Source of the DNA: Micractinium sp. NFX-FRZ
Lineage: Eukaryota; Chlorophyta; Trebouxiophyceae; Chlorellales; Chlorellaceae
NCBI GenBank assembly: GCA_029339195.1
Contig: JAPTJF010000272.1
Location: 20,740 to 84,739 of the forward strand
Length of the DNA: 64,000 bases
Reading direction: 5' to 3'
In this document: positions 40,801 through 51,237 of the stretch, one piece after another
Position numbering within the stretch: position 1 is the stretch's first letter
How the letters are laid out: every line of letters starts with the position of its first letter
The notes under the pieces: generated by a model
What the model was told of the DNA's origin: nothing
Seen by the model: only the letters and a program-made list of their open reading frames with translations
Database searches by the model: none
Translations under genes and position numbers: made by a program

Positions 40801-43800
40801 GCGCAATTCATGACAAGCTTGATTGAATTCTGCAATTCACCCGTTAGAAATCTGTATGCATGTGCTAAGACTTCACACATTCGCACCTGATAAGACAAGA
40901 CCAATGCCCAGCACGTGCCATCAGGCAGCCTCTCCAGGCTGTTCACAGAGGGCACCACCCACGCAAAGTTGGCTTGAGGAGGCATTGGAGGAGGGAGGGA
41001 CGGCGAGGGGGATGGGGGGGAGGGTGGTGGGGGCGGAAGTGGGGGAGAGGGGCTTGGTGGAGGCGGAGGTGGCGCTGAGGGGCATGCCCCTGTGTCGTAC
41101 TCAATCCAAACTCGGTGGTGAGTACTGCATGTGGTTAGCGGGTTAGTGGTTAGCGGTATACTGGGTTAAGAGCACGGCAACACGTCGTCTGTGCACACGC
41201 ACCTGCAAGCCTTGTCCTCCAGTGGATACCCAAATGCATAATCGTCCACCTCCCAGCGATGCCTTGCTTCACTCTGGTTTACACGGATGGACCAGTGTGC
41301 CGTGCCGAGGTTACTGCAGCGGTAACCGGGAGTTTAAGGTTTTTAGCAAGGGAGCTCCTGGGAAAAGAGGCTGTTGCGGTGAGAGTCAAAGCACATGATT
41401 GCCACGTACGTGCATCAACAATGCACATGATTACACATGTCATCTCACATGAACGGCATATTTGTCAAGAAGCTGTCTTGCTGGGTGGTGTTGGGCAGGT
41501 TAGCGGAAATACCAGTGCCTTGCTGCGGTACGTAGATGGCTGCAGGATGCAATTGAAGTTGGTGCATGCGAAGGTCAGAGGGCAGCAGAAGTGATAGCAC
41601 TAGGCAGCCTTCTGCTATTCCGGTGTTTTGAGATGCTCACCAGTGTGGTCTGGCAATAGTGTGTACCATGGTTTCGAGTAGTCTATTGGCCCCTCAAACG
41701 CAGGGCTCTCAGACACATAGTACCACAACTGGTCGTAGCTGGATCTACAGTGACATACAACGACAGTTGACTAAGGTTAAAAGGGAGTCACGATTTAGGT
41801 TGGGGTGTTTGATGCAACACGGACACCGAGTACGTCAGATTTGCACCCAGTTGTTCCACAGTGTGAAAACGTGGCGAATGTGCATTGCATACCTAAAGTG
41901 AATTCTGCGGCTGTGGCAGCTGCTCTCAGCCCAGAACCTGCATAGGTGGGTTGAATGAAAACGCGTGCTGTGTGCCCCAGATGGACAAGGTGATCATTGC
42001 GCCGCTGAAGTCAAAAGCGCGCAACCTTACCGGAGTGCGCGTGGCCCGCTCAGCTCGGCCAATGCCTGCAGAATCCAACAGAGGCACAGTCGTTACAATA
42101 TCAGCCACAACAGCACATCAACTGAAACACATAAACCTTTTTGGGAGTGGGTAGGTAACTGTCGCAGTAGTGGCAAAACCTGCCTTACACACTGCTTGGC
42201 AGAACCGTCTGTCATTTTGCATTTATACGACCAATGCTTACCCGGGGGCGCACGTGCCCCCAGCTCCCAGGCGTGAGCGAGCCGTCTGTGCCAAGGGGGA
42301 GGGTGCTCTTGACTGGGTAGCCCTGGGCGATGTCTCGCAGCCTCAAGTCCGGGCTAATGTCCCTCTTACGCTGTAGTGCATGTAGCGTGGCAGTGCACGT
42401 GGCAACACCACGTATTTGGAAGGGCTGGACTTTCCCGGTCGATGCTAACTTTAGAGGCGACTACACGCTCTCTCTGCCAAAGACAAGGGCCCCTACATGG
42501 AGAATACACAAAGCTCACCTGGTACGACAATACCAGTGCCCAACAGGTGCCATCGGGCATCCGCTCAAGGCTGTCGACAGAGGGCATGACATCCGAAAAT
42601 TTGGTTCGAGGTGGTAGTGGCGGGCGGGGAGGAGGTGCGGGAGAGGGTGGAGTTGGGCTTGGCGGAGGGCGCGGAGATGGGCTGGGGGGCGGTGGTGGGA
42701 AAGGGCGCGGTGGAGGCGATGGCGGTGCTGGGGGGCAACCCGAATTGTCAAATTCCATCCAAACTCGATGATGCGTGCTGCACGAGATGTTGGGGTCACA
42801 CACGGGAATTTCAGTGGCCTCGCATCTGAGGTATGTGTGGGCCCAGCATGAGCATCAAAGCAAGTTACTAGGCAGTCAAGTCATGTACCTGCAAGCCTTG
42901 TCCTGGGAAGCGTAGGCGTAGATGGTGTCGTCCACTTCCCAACGATAAATCCCTTCGCTTTGTTTTACGCGAATAGACCAGTGGCCAAGACCACGCTTGC
43001 TGCGGAAATGTCAACGAGGTGGGATACATGAGTCAGAAGGATATGCTCTAACAAAATATAAGCGAATACCACTCAAACATGCACAGTGCCTCCCATGCAT
43101 GTAAGCAACCTGCGTGGTCAATGCAAATGCAGCGACTTAGGCGCGCTCACAAGAAGGGCATGTCCGTCAGGAAGTTGTCTGGTTCGACCTTGTAGGAGAG
43201 ATCATACGCGCTTGCATTGGCTTGTTGCGGAACGAAGACAGCTGCATAGGGCACCGGGTGAAAGGAGCTGGGCACTTTAAAAGTAAGACTCCGTGCATTT
43301 GAACCAGCTTGGTGGTAACCATGTTATACATAGAAAACAAGACTAATAATTGCGATAAAGCTGCCGAAAAACAACGCCACCACCACCCTTGCACCGTGGC
43401 ATCACCACATGGCCAGACAACATGCCCCTCCTACTCGTGACTCCTGTAACTAGGCGTGGCACTGCCATACTGAGACCCTCCCCTTTAGAACCCCCACCCG
43501 ATGGTTGGATCTGCCCCACATGTGTTTGACGTAGTTCGTTCCCTCCCTGTCATCCGGGTGGAATCCTATGCCCGGCTCGCCCATGCCCTGCTCTGCCCCC
43601 ACAGCTCTGCCCCCAAGAAGACGTAACACAAAGTGCTACACAGCTCACCGCGCACCACTATTTCCCCACCCATTCCCATAAGACCGATGCTGGCTACTCG
43701 TGGCCTTGAAATTGTAATTGACTGAATGAGTGCAAGTGTCGCGATGAATAAGGCTTTGCCTGTATCCAAGCACTCTCACCCGAGTGGTCTGGCATGAGCG

Positions 43801-46800
43801 TGTACCAGGGAGTGGTGTAATTGAGCGAGCCCTCGAATGCACTGCTGTTAGAAAAGTAGTACCACAGCTGGTCGTAGCTGGACCTGCATGCATCCATGGA
43901 TGAGGGCACGTCGAGGTCTGTGCTTCGCCAAATCAAGCTGTCTGTAGTAAGTAAGTGAGGTACAAATGTGCAACCAGCTTGCCAGCGCTTGGGGGTGGCA
44001 TCAATCAAGTAAACTCGACTACATGGCTATGTGCATGCCGACCCTGACCTGAAGTGAATCCTCCGAGGATGGCAGCTGCTCTCAGCCCAGAACCTGCATG
44101 GCATTTGCAATCACTGTGGTTGTGTGTGTCCATGTGTTGCTAAGCTCTGCCCAGCACGGCACTACCGCTCACCTGAGTGCACGTGGGCCGCTCAATGCGT
44201 TCAAAGCCTGCAAACAAACAAAGGGGGCAGCATCGAGTCTCGTGTTGCATGCGCAGGTCCAACATCAGTGTTATTATGGCAGGGTACGAAATGGCCATAC
44301 TGCAGGCGTTGGCAGAAAGCAGAAGTTGCGGCCAAGTCAACGATGGGTAAGACATCCGTTTTCTTGGCAACTTGCCTTGGGGCGGACGTGCCCCCAACTG
44401 CCAGGTGTGAGCGAGCCGTCTGTGCCCAGGGGGCTTGTTGACTTGACTGGGTATCCTTGGGCAAGGTCTCGCAACGTGAGCTCCGCATTGCTGTCAAATC
44501 GGCGCTGCAGCACATAAACAAGGTAAGGAAGTTGGTAAGCTATTTCAGCCCCCCCCCGCCCCCCGCCCCGCCCCGCGCCCTCCCGAATAAGGGTTTAAGA
44601 AACAGCCAGCCGTCGAGGCTTCGTGCAGGAAGGTATTGCCCTTGATTCTTGATGTGCCGCATTCGCACTGCCACTCACATTTCTTTCTCTGCATATATGC
44701 TGCCGAATGTTGCCTGCAACCGCCACCAACTCTAGCAAGGCCCACCTGATAGGACAGCACCAGCGCCCAGCACGTGCCGTCAGGCAGCCGCTCGAGGCTT
44801 TCAGCAGTTGGTGTGACAAAGGCAAAAGTTGCTTCGGGTGGGAACGGAGGGCGGGGGGAGGGCGGGGGGGAGGGTGGGAAGGGCGACGGTGAAGGGGGTG
44901 GCGGGTGGGGGCTTGGTGGTGTCGGCGGAAACGGTGGTGGGGTGGGCAACGGCGGAGGTAGGGGCGGCATGGGTATAGGTGGGGAGGGAGGTGGAGAGGG
45001 ATGTGGCGGAGGAGGCGGACGGGGGTACGTTTGTACTTTAAGTGGCACCACCACGCCGTGCATCATGATGCCACAAGTTCCTGGGTAGTCGGTCATCTCA
45101 ACATGAGCATACCCTCCCATTCCCCAGTTGGTTCCCCTACAAGGACCAGTGTTATGCGCAGGTGTCTGATTGAGCAACGGCTCTTGCCATGTGGCATGCT
45201 AGATTTTGGCATAAGCTGGCCGCTGCACTGCAGGCCCTCTGTTACGACCGCAGGCCCCAGCTGATGCGCCCAATACATAACCGGTGCATCAACGCAAGCA
45301 GTGCACCTGCTCACCACGAGTTTCGGACAATCCAATATGGCGGCTTGTTGCCGATGTTGAATCCCAAGATGACCTGCAAGTACATGTATGTGCAAGCAGA
45401 GCACGAGTCACAAAAGGTCCAAAGCCAAACCTGCCAGCAGGGGCTGTCTTTTGTTCATGTTGCCACCTTTACGACACAGGACTCATAGCACCTTAAACCT
45501 ACCATTGCATGGTTGATCCTGTCATTTCTGCAGGCACTGGCGGGGTAGACGCCTGCAAGGAAAGTCAAATGTGGTGAGAGCCTTGCATCGCACGTTCACG
45601 TTATACGAGCCCTGTTCTTGCATTTGTCAAGCGCCTCACCTCCGGCGTATAGGTAGAAGTTTGGCTCGACATTAAAGTAGACAGCGACCGGACCAATGCG
45701 GACGGCATTCATGATGTCAGTAATGTTGCCGGGCACAATCTCATAGCCGGGAGGTTCCAGGGTGAGGGCGCTGGTGATGGTGGCGTTCCGCGTCCGGCAG
45801 GTGCTCCCAGTCTTCGCAGAGTAGGAGTAAACAATTTCTCTGACAGCAGAGGACTGGCTTATGAAGTCATACACGTCCTCTGCAGGGGATCGGGCAAGAC
45901 AAGAGCTGCCAAGGCAAGTAGGTGCATCATGCCCCCGCAACACCCCGAAGTACTGGGCACGTCAATGTAGGACGTACGAGTTAGCGAGCCCCCTGACGAA
46001 CTCAATTGGTATCATGTCCCGTCACTAGTTCTGGTCGAAACTAAGCAACACGTCAGCCAACCGACTATCACGCGGTTTACCTATGTAGCCACCATTGCAG
46101 CCATCTGACTGGTACAGCTTGTCGGTGCCGTTGTTCACACAGTCCACCATCTGCTGCTCGCTGAGGTCCGGGCCCTGTGCTGCCCCATCAATCACAGCCC
46201 GGCTTTCCATGGCCGCCAGGGCGGCAAATGCCCAGCAGCTGCCGCACCCCAGCTGGTGCGGCACTTCTGTCGAAAAGGCAGGGACACTAAGGGTGTCCGA
46301 GACTCTGACGCTATTGTAACGCCAGTCCCACTTGTCAGGAATATCCCTCATTAGTGTGGTTGAAGTGGGCCTCTCTGTGGTGCGCGGGTTTATGCCTGTC
46401 ATCAGGTAGGCATCCGCGAGATCTGCAAATGTGCGGTTGCTGCAATGGCACGGGAAGAATAGAAGCGAGAGCTAGTTTGCTAATGCCATACTGGGAGGTA
46501 TGTGAACGTTGCATGGAGCGGGCTAGACACAATGCTGTCAGGACCTGAACTCATTGATGCCCATCCAAAATGTGTTGGTGTCGTCCTGGTTCTGTGGCAC
46601 AGGGGAAAGAGGAAGGGACGAGGTAAGTAAGGCGCTCTCGGCATGCAGTGTTGTGGCGTGCAGAGGCGCGATGTGCACGCGATGGTGGGCAGGGGCAAGG
46701 TTGCATACCGCATTGGGAGCCCACACACACAGCCATGGGCTCACATGGTTGAGTGTTATATTTAAATTTGCTTCCCATGTTAGATACTCAATGTCTTTAT

Positions 46801-49387
46801 CGGGCTCCCAGGCCAGGTACTCCTCTCTTGGCCGATTACTCTGCAAAAGGAGACATATACATTGCTTTGTGTCTGCGTTGACAAGGGGTAGTAGCCCAAG
46901 ACACAGCTGTGGCAGGTAAGACCGATGTTCATTTGTGTCTGCCCTCGTCAATGTCCACGTCAACCGCACCTGGTGTGCCTGCATTTTCGCTGCAGGGTGC
47001 GATGCGGGGCGCCGGCAGCATGCTGCCGGCATGGCGTTGAACACTGGGATGGTCATGGCTCCCATCATCATGCCCGCCTGCCATCTTCCCAACAACTTTA
47101 CCGCACTCACCCGATTGGTATACCAATAGTTATCACCCCGTTGCTTCCTAGTCTGCAGCCCGATCAGCACAGGGCAAGGCTTCCTGGTGGTGAGCATCTT
47201 GAAAAGCGGTGGCGAGCATCTTCATAAGCGGCAGCATGAATAGTCCCCCCCGTGAACCTCACAACAGATGTGCTTACTAATTGGGATAGCGCTTTGGCTG
47301 CTTTGGCAGCCTCCCTAAAGTTCATATATCCTGCAAGAGGTGGAAACTCAGGGGACGATGCCATTGGAGGAAGCGGAGGTGGAGGAGTAGGAGGTACTGG
47401 AGGCGGGGGGGGAGTTGGGGAGGGAGGAAAGGGCGGGGGTTGAGGTGGAGGCGGGGAGGGAGGAGAAGGTGGCGGGTGAGGTGGAGGCGGGGACGGAGGA
47501 GGGGGCGGTGGGTGAGGTGGAGGCGGCGAGGGAGGAGGGGGCGGCGGGTGAGGTGGAGGCGGGGAGGGAGGAGGGGTTGGGGGATGAGGTGGAGGCGGGG
47601 AGGGAGGAGAAGGTGGCGGGTGAGGTGGAGGCGGGGACGGAGGAGGGGGCGGTGGGTGAGGTGGAGGCGGGGAGGGAGGAGGGGTTGGGGGGGGAGGTAT
47701 AGGCGGGGAGGGAGGAGAAGGGTTAGGCCTCCGTGGAGAAGGGGAGGGGGGGGATGGCAGTGGCCGTTTCAGTGGCGGGGGAGGGCGGGTTTGTGTGTTC
47801 GTAGTCCGTGGAGGTGGGCGCGCTGCCTTTAGAAGGGGTGGCGGCGCAGGGGAGACCATGGTTGCCAACGGAGCAATGCCTGGTGTCTTGAGCATCCCAC
47901 ACGGGCCTGGGAAGTTGACCATCTCCACATGTGCATACCCTCCCTGGCCCCAGTCTGCCCCCCTGCAGCAAAAGCCCGGCAATACAGACATGTTTGATAT
48001 ACCAACATCAGACGCACGTGGCTAAGTTTGTTCACACCCAATACTAACAACTGAACTGCACCGGCCAGACCATTGGTCGTGCGGAACCTCACCAGGAGTT
48101 ACGGACAATCCAGTACTTTTGTGCTTGATTGAACCCAATAACTACCTGCGAGCAGAGGTAGTGCGATTCGCAATGTAACTCGACCACAGCTCCCATGGGA
48201 GCACTGCCTGACACCGTCCTTAGTGTTCTACGCCCCATTTACGACACAAGGCATGCGTGGCATGTCGGCACACAGCTGGAGACTGATTATGTCACCCCAT
48301 TTCAACACACAAGATGCCACCATCCAGTCAGTTTGCCCACCAGTGCATGGTTAGGGGCACCATTCGAGTTGCAAGCACTGGCACGATACACTCCTGCACG
48401 GTGGGTAGGGCAGTGCAGGTGCGCGCCGCACTGTTAGGGGTTGCGGTCATGACATTGGGCTGAGATGCTGGTATATTGAAAGGGCCAACACGTGCATAGT
48501 CAGCCGGCGCGTCTCCCGTTTTCACTTGATACAACTGAGTTGGCTGTAGCCCACCTGAAGTGTAGGCGAAGAAGCTTTCTTCCACAGCAAAATAGACCAC
48601 CACAGGGCCAAAGCGGACCACAGCGTCCTGAATTGCAGCAGGGTTGGCTGCTATGGCAGCGTAGCCGGGTGGGGCGAGCTTGATGGCTCCAGGAGCGGTG
48701 GTATTGCACTGTCCGGCCACGGCTCTGTAAGGGTACGCAACTTCCCTAGCAGCGTGCACCCTGCTGACGTACGTGAACACCTCCTCTGCAAGGGCGAGGT
48801 GTGCAGATGTTTGTGGTGGAGTTTTGGGTCCGCGACCGCCCCTCCGTGGCAGCGCTTGCGTTGCAAAACATTGTTCCATCTGTCTTCCCATATCCGCCAT
48901 GCAACCAATCAGAAACATGCCAGCTTGTTGCACTTCCATGCAAATGCCTTTTTGTGCCCCCACTCACCAAAGTAGCCAGCAGTGCAGCCGGCTGACTGGT
49001 AGCCTCCACTTCTGCCCACACAATTGATAAGCTGCTGCTCGCTTAGGTCGGGGTTGGCGTCGGTTTTGTCGATGCGTGCCCTGGCCTCAAGCGCGGCCAC
49101 GGCAGCATGGGCCCAGGAGCTGGCGCACCTCAGCTGGTGACGCACAGGCGCCTTCGGCATCGCTGGCACACTCTTGCCGTTGGGTAACCGAACCGTGGGT
49201 CTCCTCCAGTCCCACGAGGCAGGCGCACTTCTCGGTGGCCCGAGCACAGCAGGACGCGTGATGCGGGCCGGGTTCACCCCCTTCATCAGGTAACTTGCCT
49301 CCAGGTTCTTCATGGTGAAGTGGCTGCAATGGGTTGGGAGTGGGCAGCGGTTGGCACGCTGGTGGAGCGGGCACCTTGTGCAGCTGT

Positions 49388-49422
<35 letters not shown>

Positions 49423-50264
49423 GTGTGTCAAGTTGTGGCACTTACCGTGGAGCACGTGACAGGCGTCTGGATGGGGCGGCAGAGTGAGGCAAGCACCCGC
49501 GCACTGCAAAGACCCCGAAGTGAAACATATCATTCGCACAAGGCACAGCGCAGCATCGGCACCGCCCCACTCCTTCACCTGAACTCGTTCATCCCCCGCC
49601 AGTATGTGTTTGTGTTGTTCAAGTTGTGCTGCACCATCCTATCGAGGCTGGCCGCCCAGGCTGCAAAGGTGCTGCCAGTGGGCTTGACCTGCAGCCAGCA
49701 ACAGGCATGGGAACTGGCAGTACGAGTGGGCAGTGGGCAGGTGGCGGCCAGCACAGAGTGCGGCAGCGGGAGCGGGCGCACAAGCGGAGCATGCATTTGT
49801 GCTGGGCCCAACAGCAGCAGGCAGCGCTGCGCAGCCGCCTGCAGCTGAGGCCGAGGCAGCAGCAGCAGCAGACTTTACAAAGCAGATGTGAGCGTGCCCT
49901 GCCTGCCTGCCAGGTGTGCAAGCGTCTCACCAGACTATTGTACAGTGTCCGCTTCTCCTTTGTTGTCTGCATCAGGATGGAAGGTCGTAGCGGCATTCGT
50001 TTGTAAGTGTGCATGGAAGTTTCAATGGGCACTTAACAATGCATGGGATCGGCACGCCCTGTGTGCCACAAGCTCTGGGCTCCCGTACGGCACCCTGCTC
50101 ACAAATGTGTTAAGCTGTTGCGCTGCCAGCTGTGCCTGATATTTACTGGTATATCCAGAGAGCTGGGGCGCAGTAGTGGCACTGGCACCATATGCCAGCA
50201 GCGTGGCTGTTGCCGCCACAAACAGCAGCAGCGCGGCCATGCGCCAGCGCGCCGGCTGTGGCAT
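31132..50264 (-). CDS. Giant secreted tandem-papain, Pro-rich, SUEL-lectin, NHL protein B
   Basis: My model has 57 exons, starts at ATG 50264 and ends at TAA 31134-31132. All phases agree and it predicts 3191 residues. Order: signal peptide; propeptide; papain-like domain with Ser for Cys; Pro-rich linker; propeptide; intact papain domain; Pro-rich linker; unknown modules B1, B2, B3 and B4 separated by Pro-rich linkers; a roughly 400-residue SP4-type repeat; SUEL lectin; module B5; NHL propeller; PAN-like tail. Exon positions are given under each part. It is a paralogue of the gene at 92-10788 in the opposite orientation. The signal peptide and Pro-rich linkers point to the wall or extracellular matrix. 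There is no transmembrane segment after the signal peptide. One long gene is preferred because only the first papain unit has a signal peptide and every junction keeps frame, but transcript evidence could split it. Confidence 0.8.
31860..33569 (-). other. NHL-repeat beta-propeller of protein B
   Basis: Exons 33569-33093, 32855-32735, 32375-32198 and the start of 31964-31617. Repeats VTTVAGGGTEGDG, DTNNHRVLRRTTQG, GFADGIGTDARLRYPGDL, NHAIRHLAF, NNHRIRRLDL, GYSGDGG and NHAIRKLDIRTQ follow the NHL pattern. The two middle exons have exactly the same lengths as in gene A (121 and 178 nt). Confidence 0.85.
33745..35640 (-). other. Unknown module B5
   Basis: Exons 35400-35272, 35140-35109, 34967-34923, 34721-34618, 34450-34372, 34008-33889 and 33787-33745. 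Motifs: GWGHLWPE, ALRELGPRALR (32-nt exon, one codon shorter), RFWAESSCTASRIDFT, YDQLWFYAA, WYSLQPGHTG, QRWEVDD, CDTHHR, VWISS. It parallels copy A2 in sequence and position; the GC donor after 35109 is at the same site as that after 3235. Confidence 0.85.
35176..35250. repeat. 37-bp tandem duplication in a gene B intron
   Basis: The unit ggctccccaatcacaagagg continues into atatccaaaacacgca and is repeated with about four mismatches in the intron between exons 35400-35272 and 35140-35109. Confidence 0.8.
35650..36250 (-). other. SUEL-type lectin domain of protein B
   Basis: The end of exon 37448-35970 encodes TATASCGTCSPEWQC and SGPSVITRIFDPFYG; exon 35768-35537 encodes EVSARCIGFVTCDV and NDVFGDPEIETSKRLRFSYEC. 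The layout and the intron position equal SUEL domain 1 of gene A. The intron at 35969-35769 is 201 nt and open in frame. Confidence 0.8.
36245..37430 (-). repeat. Long SP4-type Pro-rich repeat, coding minisatellite
   Basis: About 395 residues of PPPPSP, SPPPPSPPPPS and SPPLPSPPPPS units in exon 37448-35970. The DNA consists of 15-18 bp units such as ggtggcggagagggag on the plus strand, with higher-order blocks of about 60 bp between 36280 and 36990. The coding strand is C-rich and the template strand strongly G-rich. Such runs form polyproline-II rods in volvocine and chlorellalean wall glycoproteins. Confidence 0.9.
37395..39395 (-). other. Pro-rich linker and unknown module B4
   Basis: Exons 38984-38856, 38580-38546, 38375-38331, 38168-38065, 37936-37849 and 37646-37536 (129, 35, 45, 104, 88, 111 nt), then 37448-35970. 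Motifs: GSWGHVRPR, ALRELNGTLALR, RFWAESSCHSRRVHFT, RYDQLWHYVSGS, WYTLMPDHTG, HRWEVDD, THHRMWIEYDTSAC, followed directly by the long Pro-rich repeat. Confidence 0.85.
39355..41090 (-). other. Pro-rich linker and unknown module B3
   Basis: Exons 40795-40667, 40500-40466, 40362-40318, 40079-39976, 39860-39773, 39620-39510 and 39406-39100; the fifth is 88 nt instead of 91. Motifs: GSWGHVRPR, ALRTLNGTRALR, RFWAESSCHNRRVHFT, NYDQLWHFVSGS, WYTLMADHTG, CWEVDD, THHRVWMEYDTSAC. B3 and B4 share the 88-nt exon and several residues, so they look like the most recent duplicates. Confidence 0.85.
41085..42740 (-). other. Pro-rich linker and unknown module B2
   Basis: Exons 42370-42242, 42065-42031, 41937-41893, 41744-41641, 41539-41449, 41313-41203 and 41124-40887; the first six are 129, 35, 45, 104, 91 and 111 nt, identical to B1. 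Motifs: GSWGHVRPR, ALAELSGPRALR, RFWAESSCHSRRIHFR, SYDQLWYYVS, WYTLLPDHTG, HRWEVDD, THHRVWIEYDTGAC. Confidence 0.85.
42735..45050 (-). other. Pro-rich linker and unknown module B1
   Basis: The linker in exon 45136-44746 leads into SLERLPDGTCWALVLSYQ. Module exons are 44504-44376, 44207-44173, 44093-44049, 43883-43780, 43241-43151 and 42999-42889, of 129, 35, 45, 104, 91 and 111 nt, closed by 42777-42519. Motifs: GSWGHVRPK, ALNALSGPRALR, RFWAESSCHPRRIHFR, SYDQLWYYFS, WYTLMPDHSG, YRWEVDD, THHRVWMEFDNSGC. The donor after 44376 is GC, at the same position as the GC donor after 674 in gene A. Confidence 0.85.
44551..44585. repeat. C-rich low-complexity tract in an intron
   Basis: A run of C interrupted by single G or T bases lies in the gene B intron between exons 45136-44746 and 44504-44376. 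Nothing coding is implied. Confidence 0.6.
45050..47340 (-). other. Second propeptide and papain domain 2, all catalytic residues present
   Basis: Exons: end of 47962-47278, then 47152-47111, 46840-46745, 46591-46545, 46439-46081, 45879-45640, 45552-45503, 45373-45315 and the start of 45136-44746. The propeptide TRKQRGDNYWYTNR, EYLTWEANLNITLNH and FWMGINEF precede DKWDWRY. The active site HQLGCGSCWAFAALAAMES (Cys about 692), RINHAM (His about 838) and PYWIVRNSW (Asn about 858) are intact, with DLSEQQMVDC and GCNGGY. It is predicted to be an active C1A cysteine protease. Confidence 0.9.
47335..47900 (-). other. Pro-rich linker between papain domains, minisatellite-like
   Basis: Within exon 47962-47278 about 190 residues are built of PPPHPPPSPPSPPPPHPP-type repeats. 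The DNA shows reiterated units of about 36-54 bp between 47415 and 47720. Similar linkers of algal wall proteins are hydroxyproline-rich and glycosylated. Confidence 0.85.
47880..49323 (-). other. Papain-like domain 1 with catalytic Cys replaced by Ser
   Basis: Exons 49323-48968, 48785-48555, 48393-48341, 48145-48093 and the start of 47962-47278. The active-site block reads HQLRCASSWAHA where family members have QxxCGSCWAF, so the nucleophile (about residue 172) is Ser (codon TCC). The oxyanion Gln is kept, as are His (APNHAL, about 314) and Asn (IVRNSW, about 332), and the fold motifs DLSEQQLINC and GGYAHVEM remain. This is the pattern of serine-variant papain relatives and suggests a pseudoprotease or altered chemistry. 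Confidence 0.85.
49386..49423. repeat. GCA trinucleotide microsatellite in an intron
   Basis: About eleven gca units lie in the gene B intron between exons 49688-49579 and 49323-48968. Confidence 0.9.
49579..50264 (-). other. Signal peptide and propeptide of protein B
   Basis: Exons 50264-50103, 49966-49931 and 49688-49579. The start MPQPARWRMAALLLFVAA, followed by a Leu/Ala-rich core and ASA, is a typical secretory signal with cleavage near residue 28. The following RTLYNS, FAAWAASLDRMVQHN and YWRGMNEF resemble a shortened I29-type inhibitor propeptide of papain-like proteases. Confidence 0.8.
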
Positions 50265-51237
50265 GGTGCCAATCCGGAAAGGTGCGTGCGCAACGCAGTT
50301 GGGCTTGGCTCCAGGTTGGGTCTGAACACGAAACACCATGAAGGTAGTTAGTATCCGCTATTAGCATGTGGATTTGAGGCGGCTAAGGCGCGTGCCCAGT
50401 TGCGACGACAATGGGCACACGCCGGCGGCAGCGGCAAGCGGCGGGCACCAGCAACCGGTGCAACCCTGAACTGCCGGCTCCCGCTGCTTCTACCGATCGC
50501 TGCATCCATCCAATCCCCCACCACTTGTTGCAAGAGCCGCAGTGCGCCCCTGCAGCAATGCTGTTCAGCATGCGGCCGGCTCCAGCCATGCCTGGCACTT
50601 TCACCCCGCACGCACTTTGCACCACGCAATGCACGCCACCGATGCGGCGCAGTGGACTTCGCGGCGGGCCAGGGCGAGCCAAAAGGCCAATAGTGGCGCT
50701 GGTGACCTAGCTGCCGCGGCCTCGGGCCACCGGACCGGCGTCAGGCTGCCCAATATGCTACAGTCAGCGAGAGAGGGGGCCACACGTGAGGCCAGAGGGG
50801 TATGGATAGCGTTGGCTTTACCAGTACACGGGGATGGGGCAGAAGAAAGGCACGCAAATTGCACCGCTGCGGGGCTCTTCCCGCCACACGGGCTTCACCA
50901 TCACAGCATAATCAGACGCAGAGGCCGCTAAAAGGAGCCTGAGGCACAGGGCGGACGCTCACAGCGTGTGTGGCCGTGCTTGCGCAGCGTGTGTACAGCG
51001 CTTCCTGGCGCAACTTGTTGGCACGGGTAATGAGGGCATGCGGCTGGCAGTGGCTGGCCGTGGCGCTACCGAGTCCGGCCACGGCAGCGGGGTCGCCGTC
51101 CCATTTGCCACCCCGCCGCCGCCCCCCCGTCGCCGCCGCCCGTCGCATCCCACGCCCCCCCGTGTGGCCATCGCGCCCTACATAATGTCTACCCCGGTGT
51201 TCTGACACGTTGACAATGTTTGCCTAACACTGTGCAG
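50265..51237. promoter_or_regulatory. Divergent promoter region of gene B and the LRR kinase
   Basis: The two start codons diverge across 973 bases. No TATA box is convincing and no coding exon is supported. The kinase ATG follows ctgtgcag directly, so a 5' leader intron ending at 51237 is possible. The region is GC-rich with many Cys/Arg-rich chance frames. Confidence 0.5.

Noticed and set aside
49386..49423. GCA array as a poly-Leu or poly-Gln coding repeat
   Set aside because: It lies inside an intron whose flanking exons join in frame across it.
47164..50264. Two separate papain genes in place of one
   Set aside because: The second papain unit has no signal peptide or start, and the Pro-rich exon 47962-47278 carries the end of the first and the start of the second in one frame.
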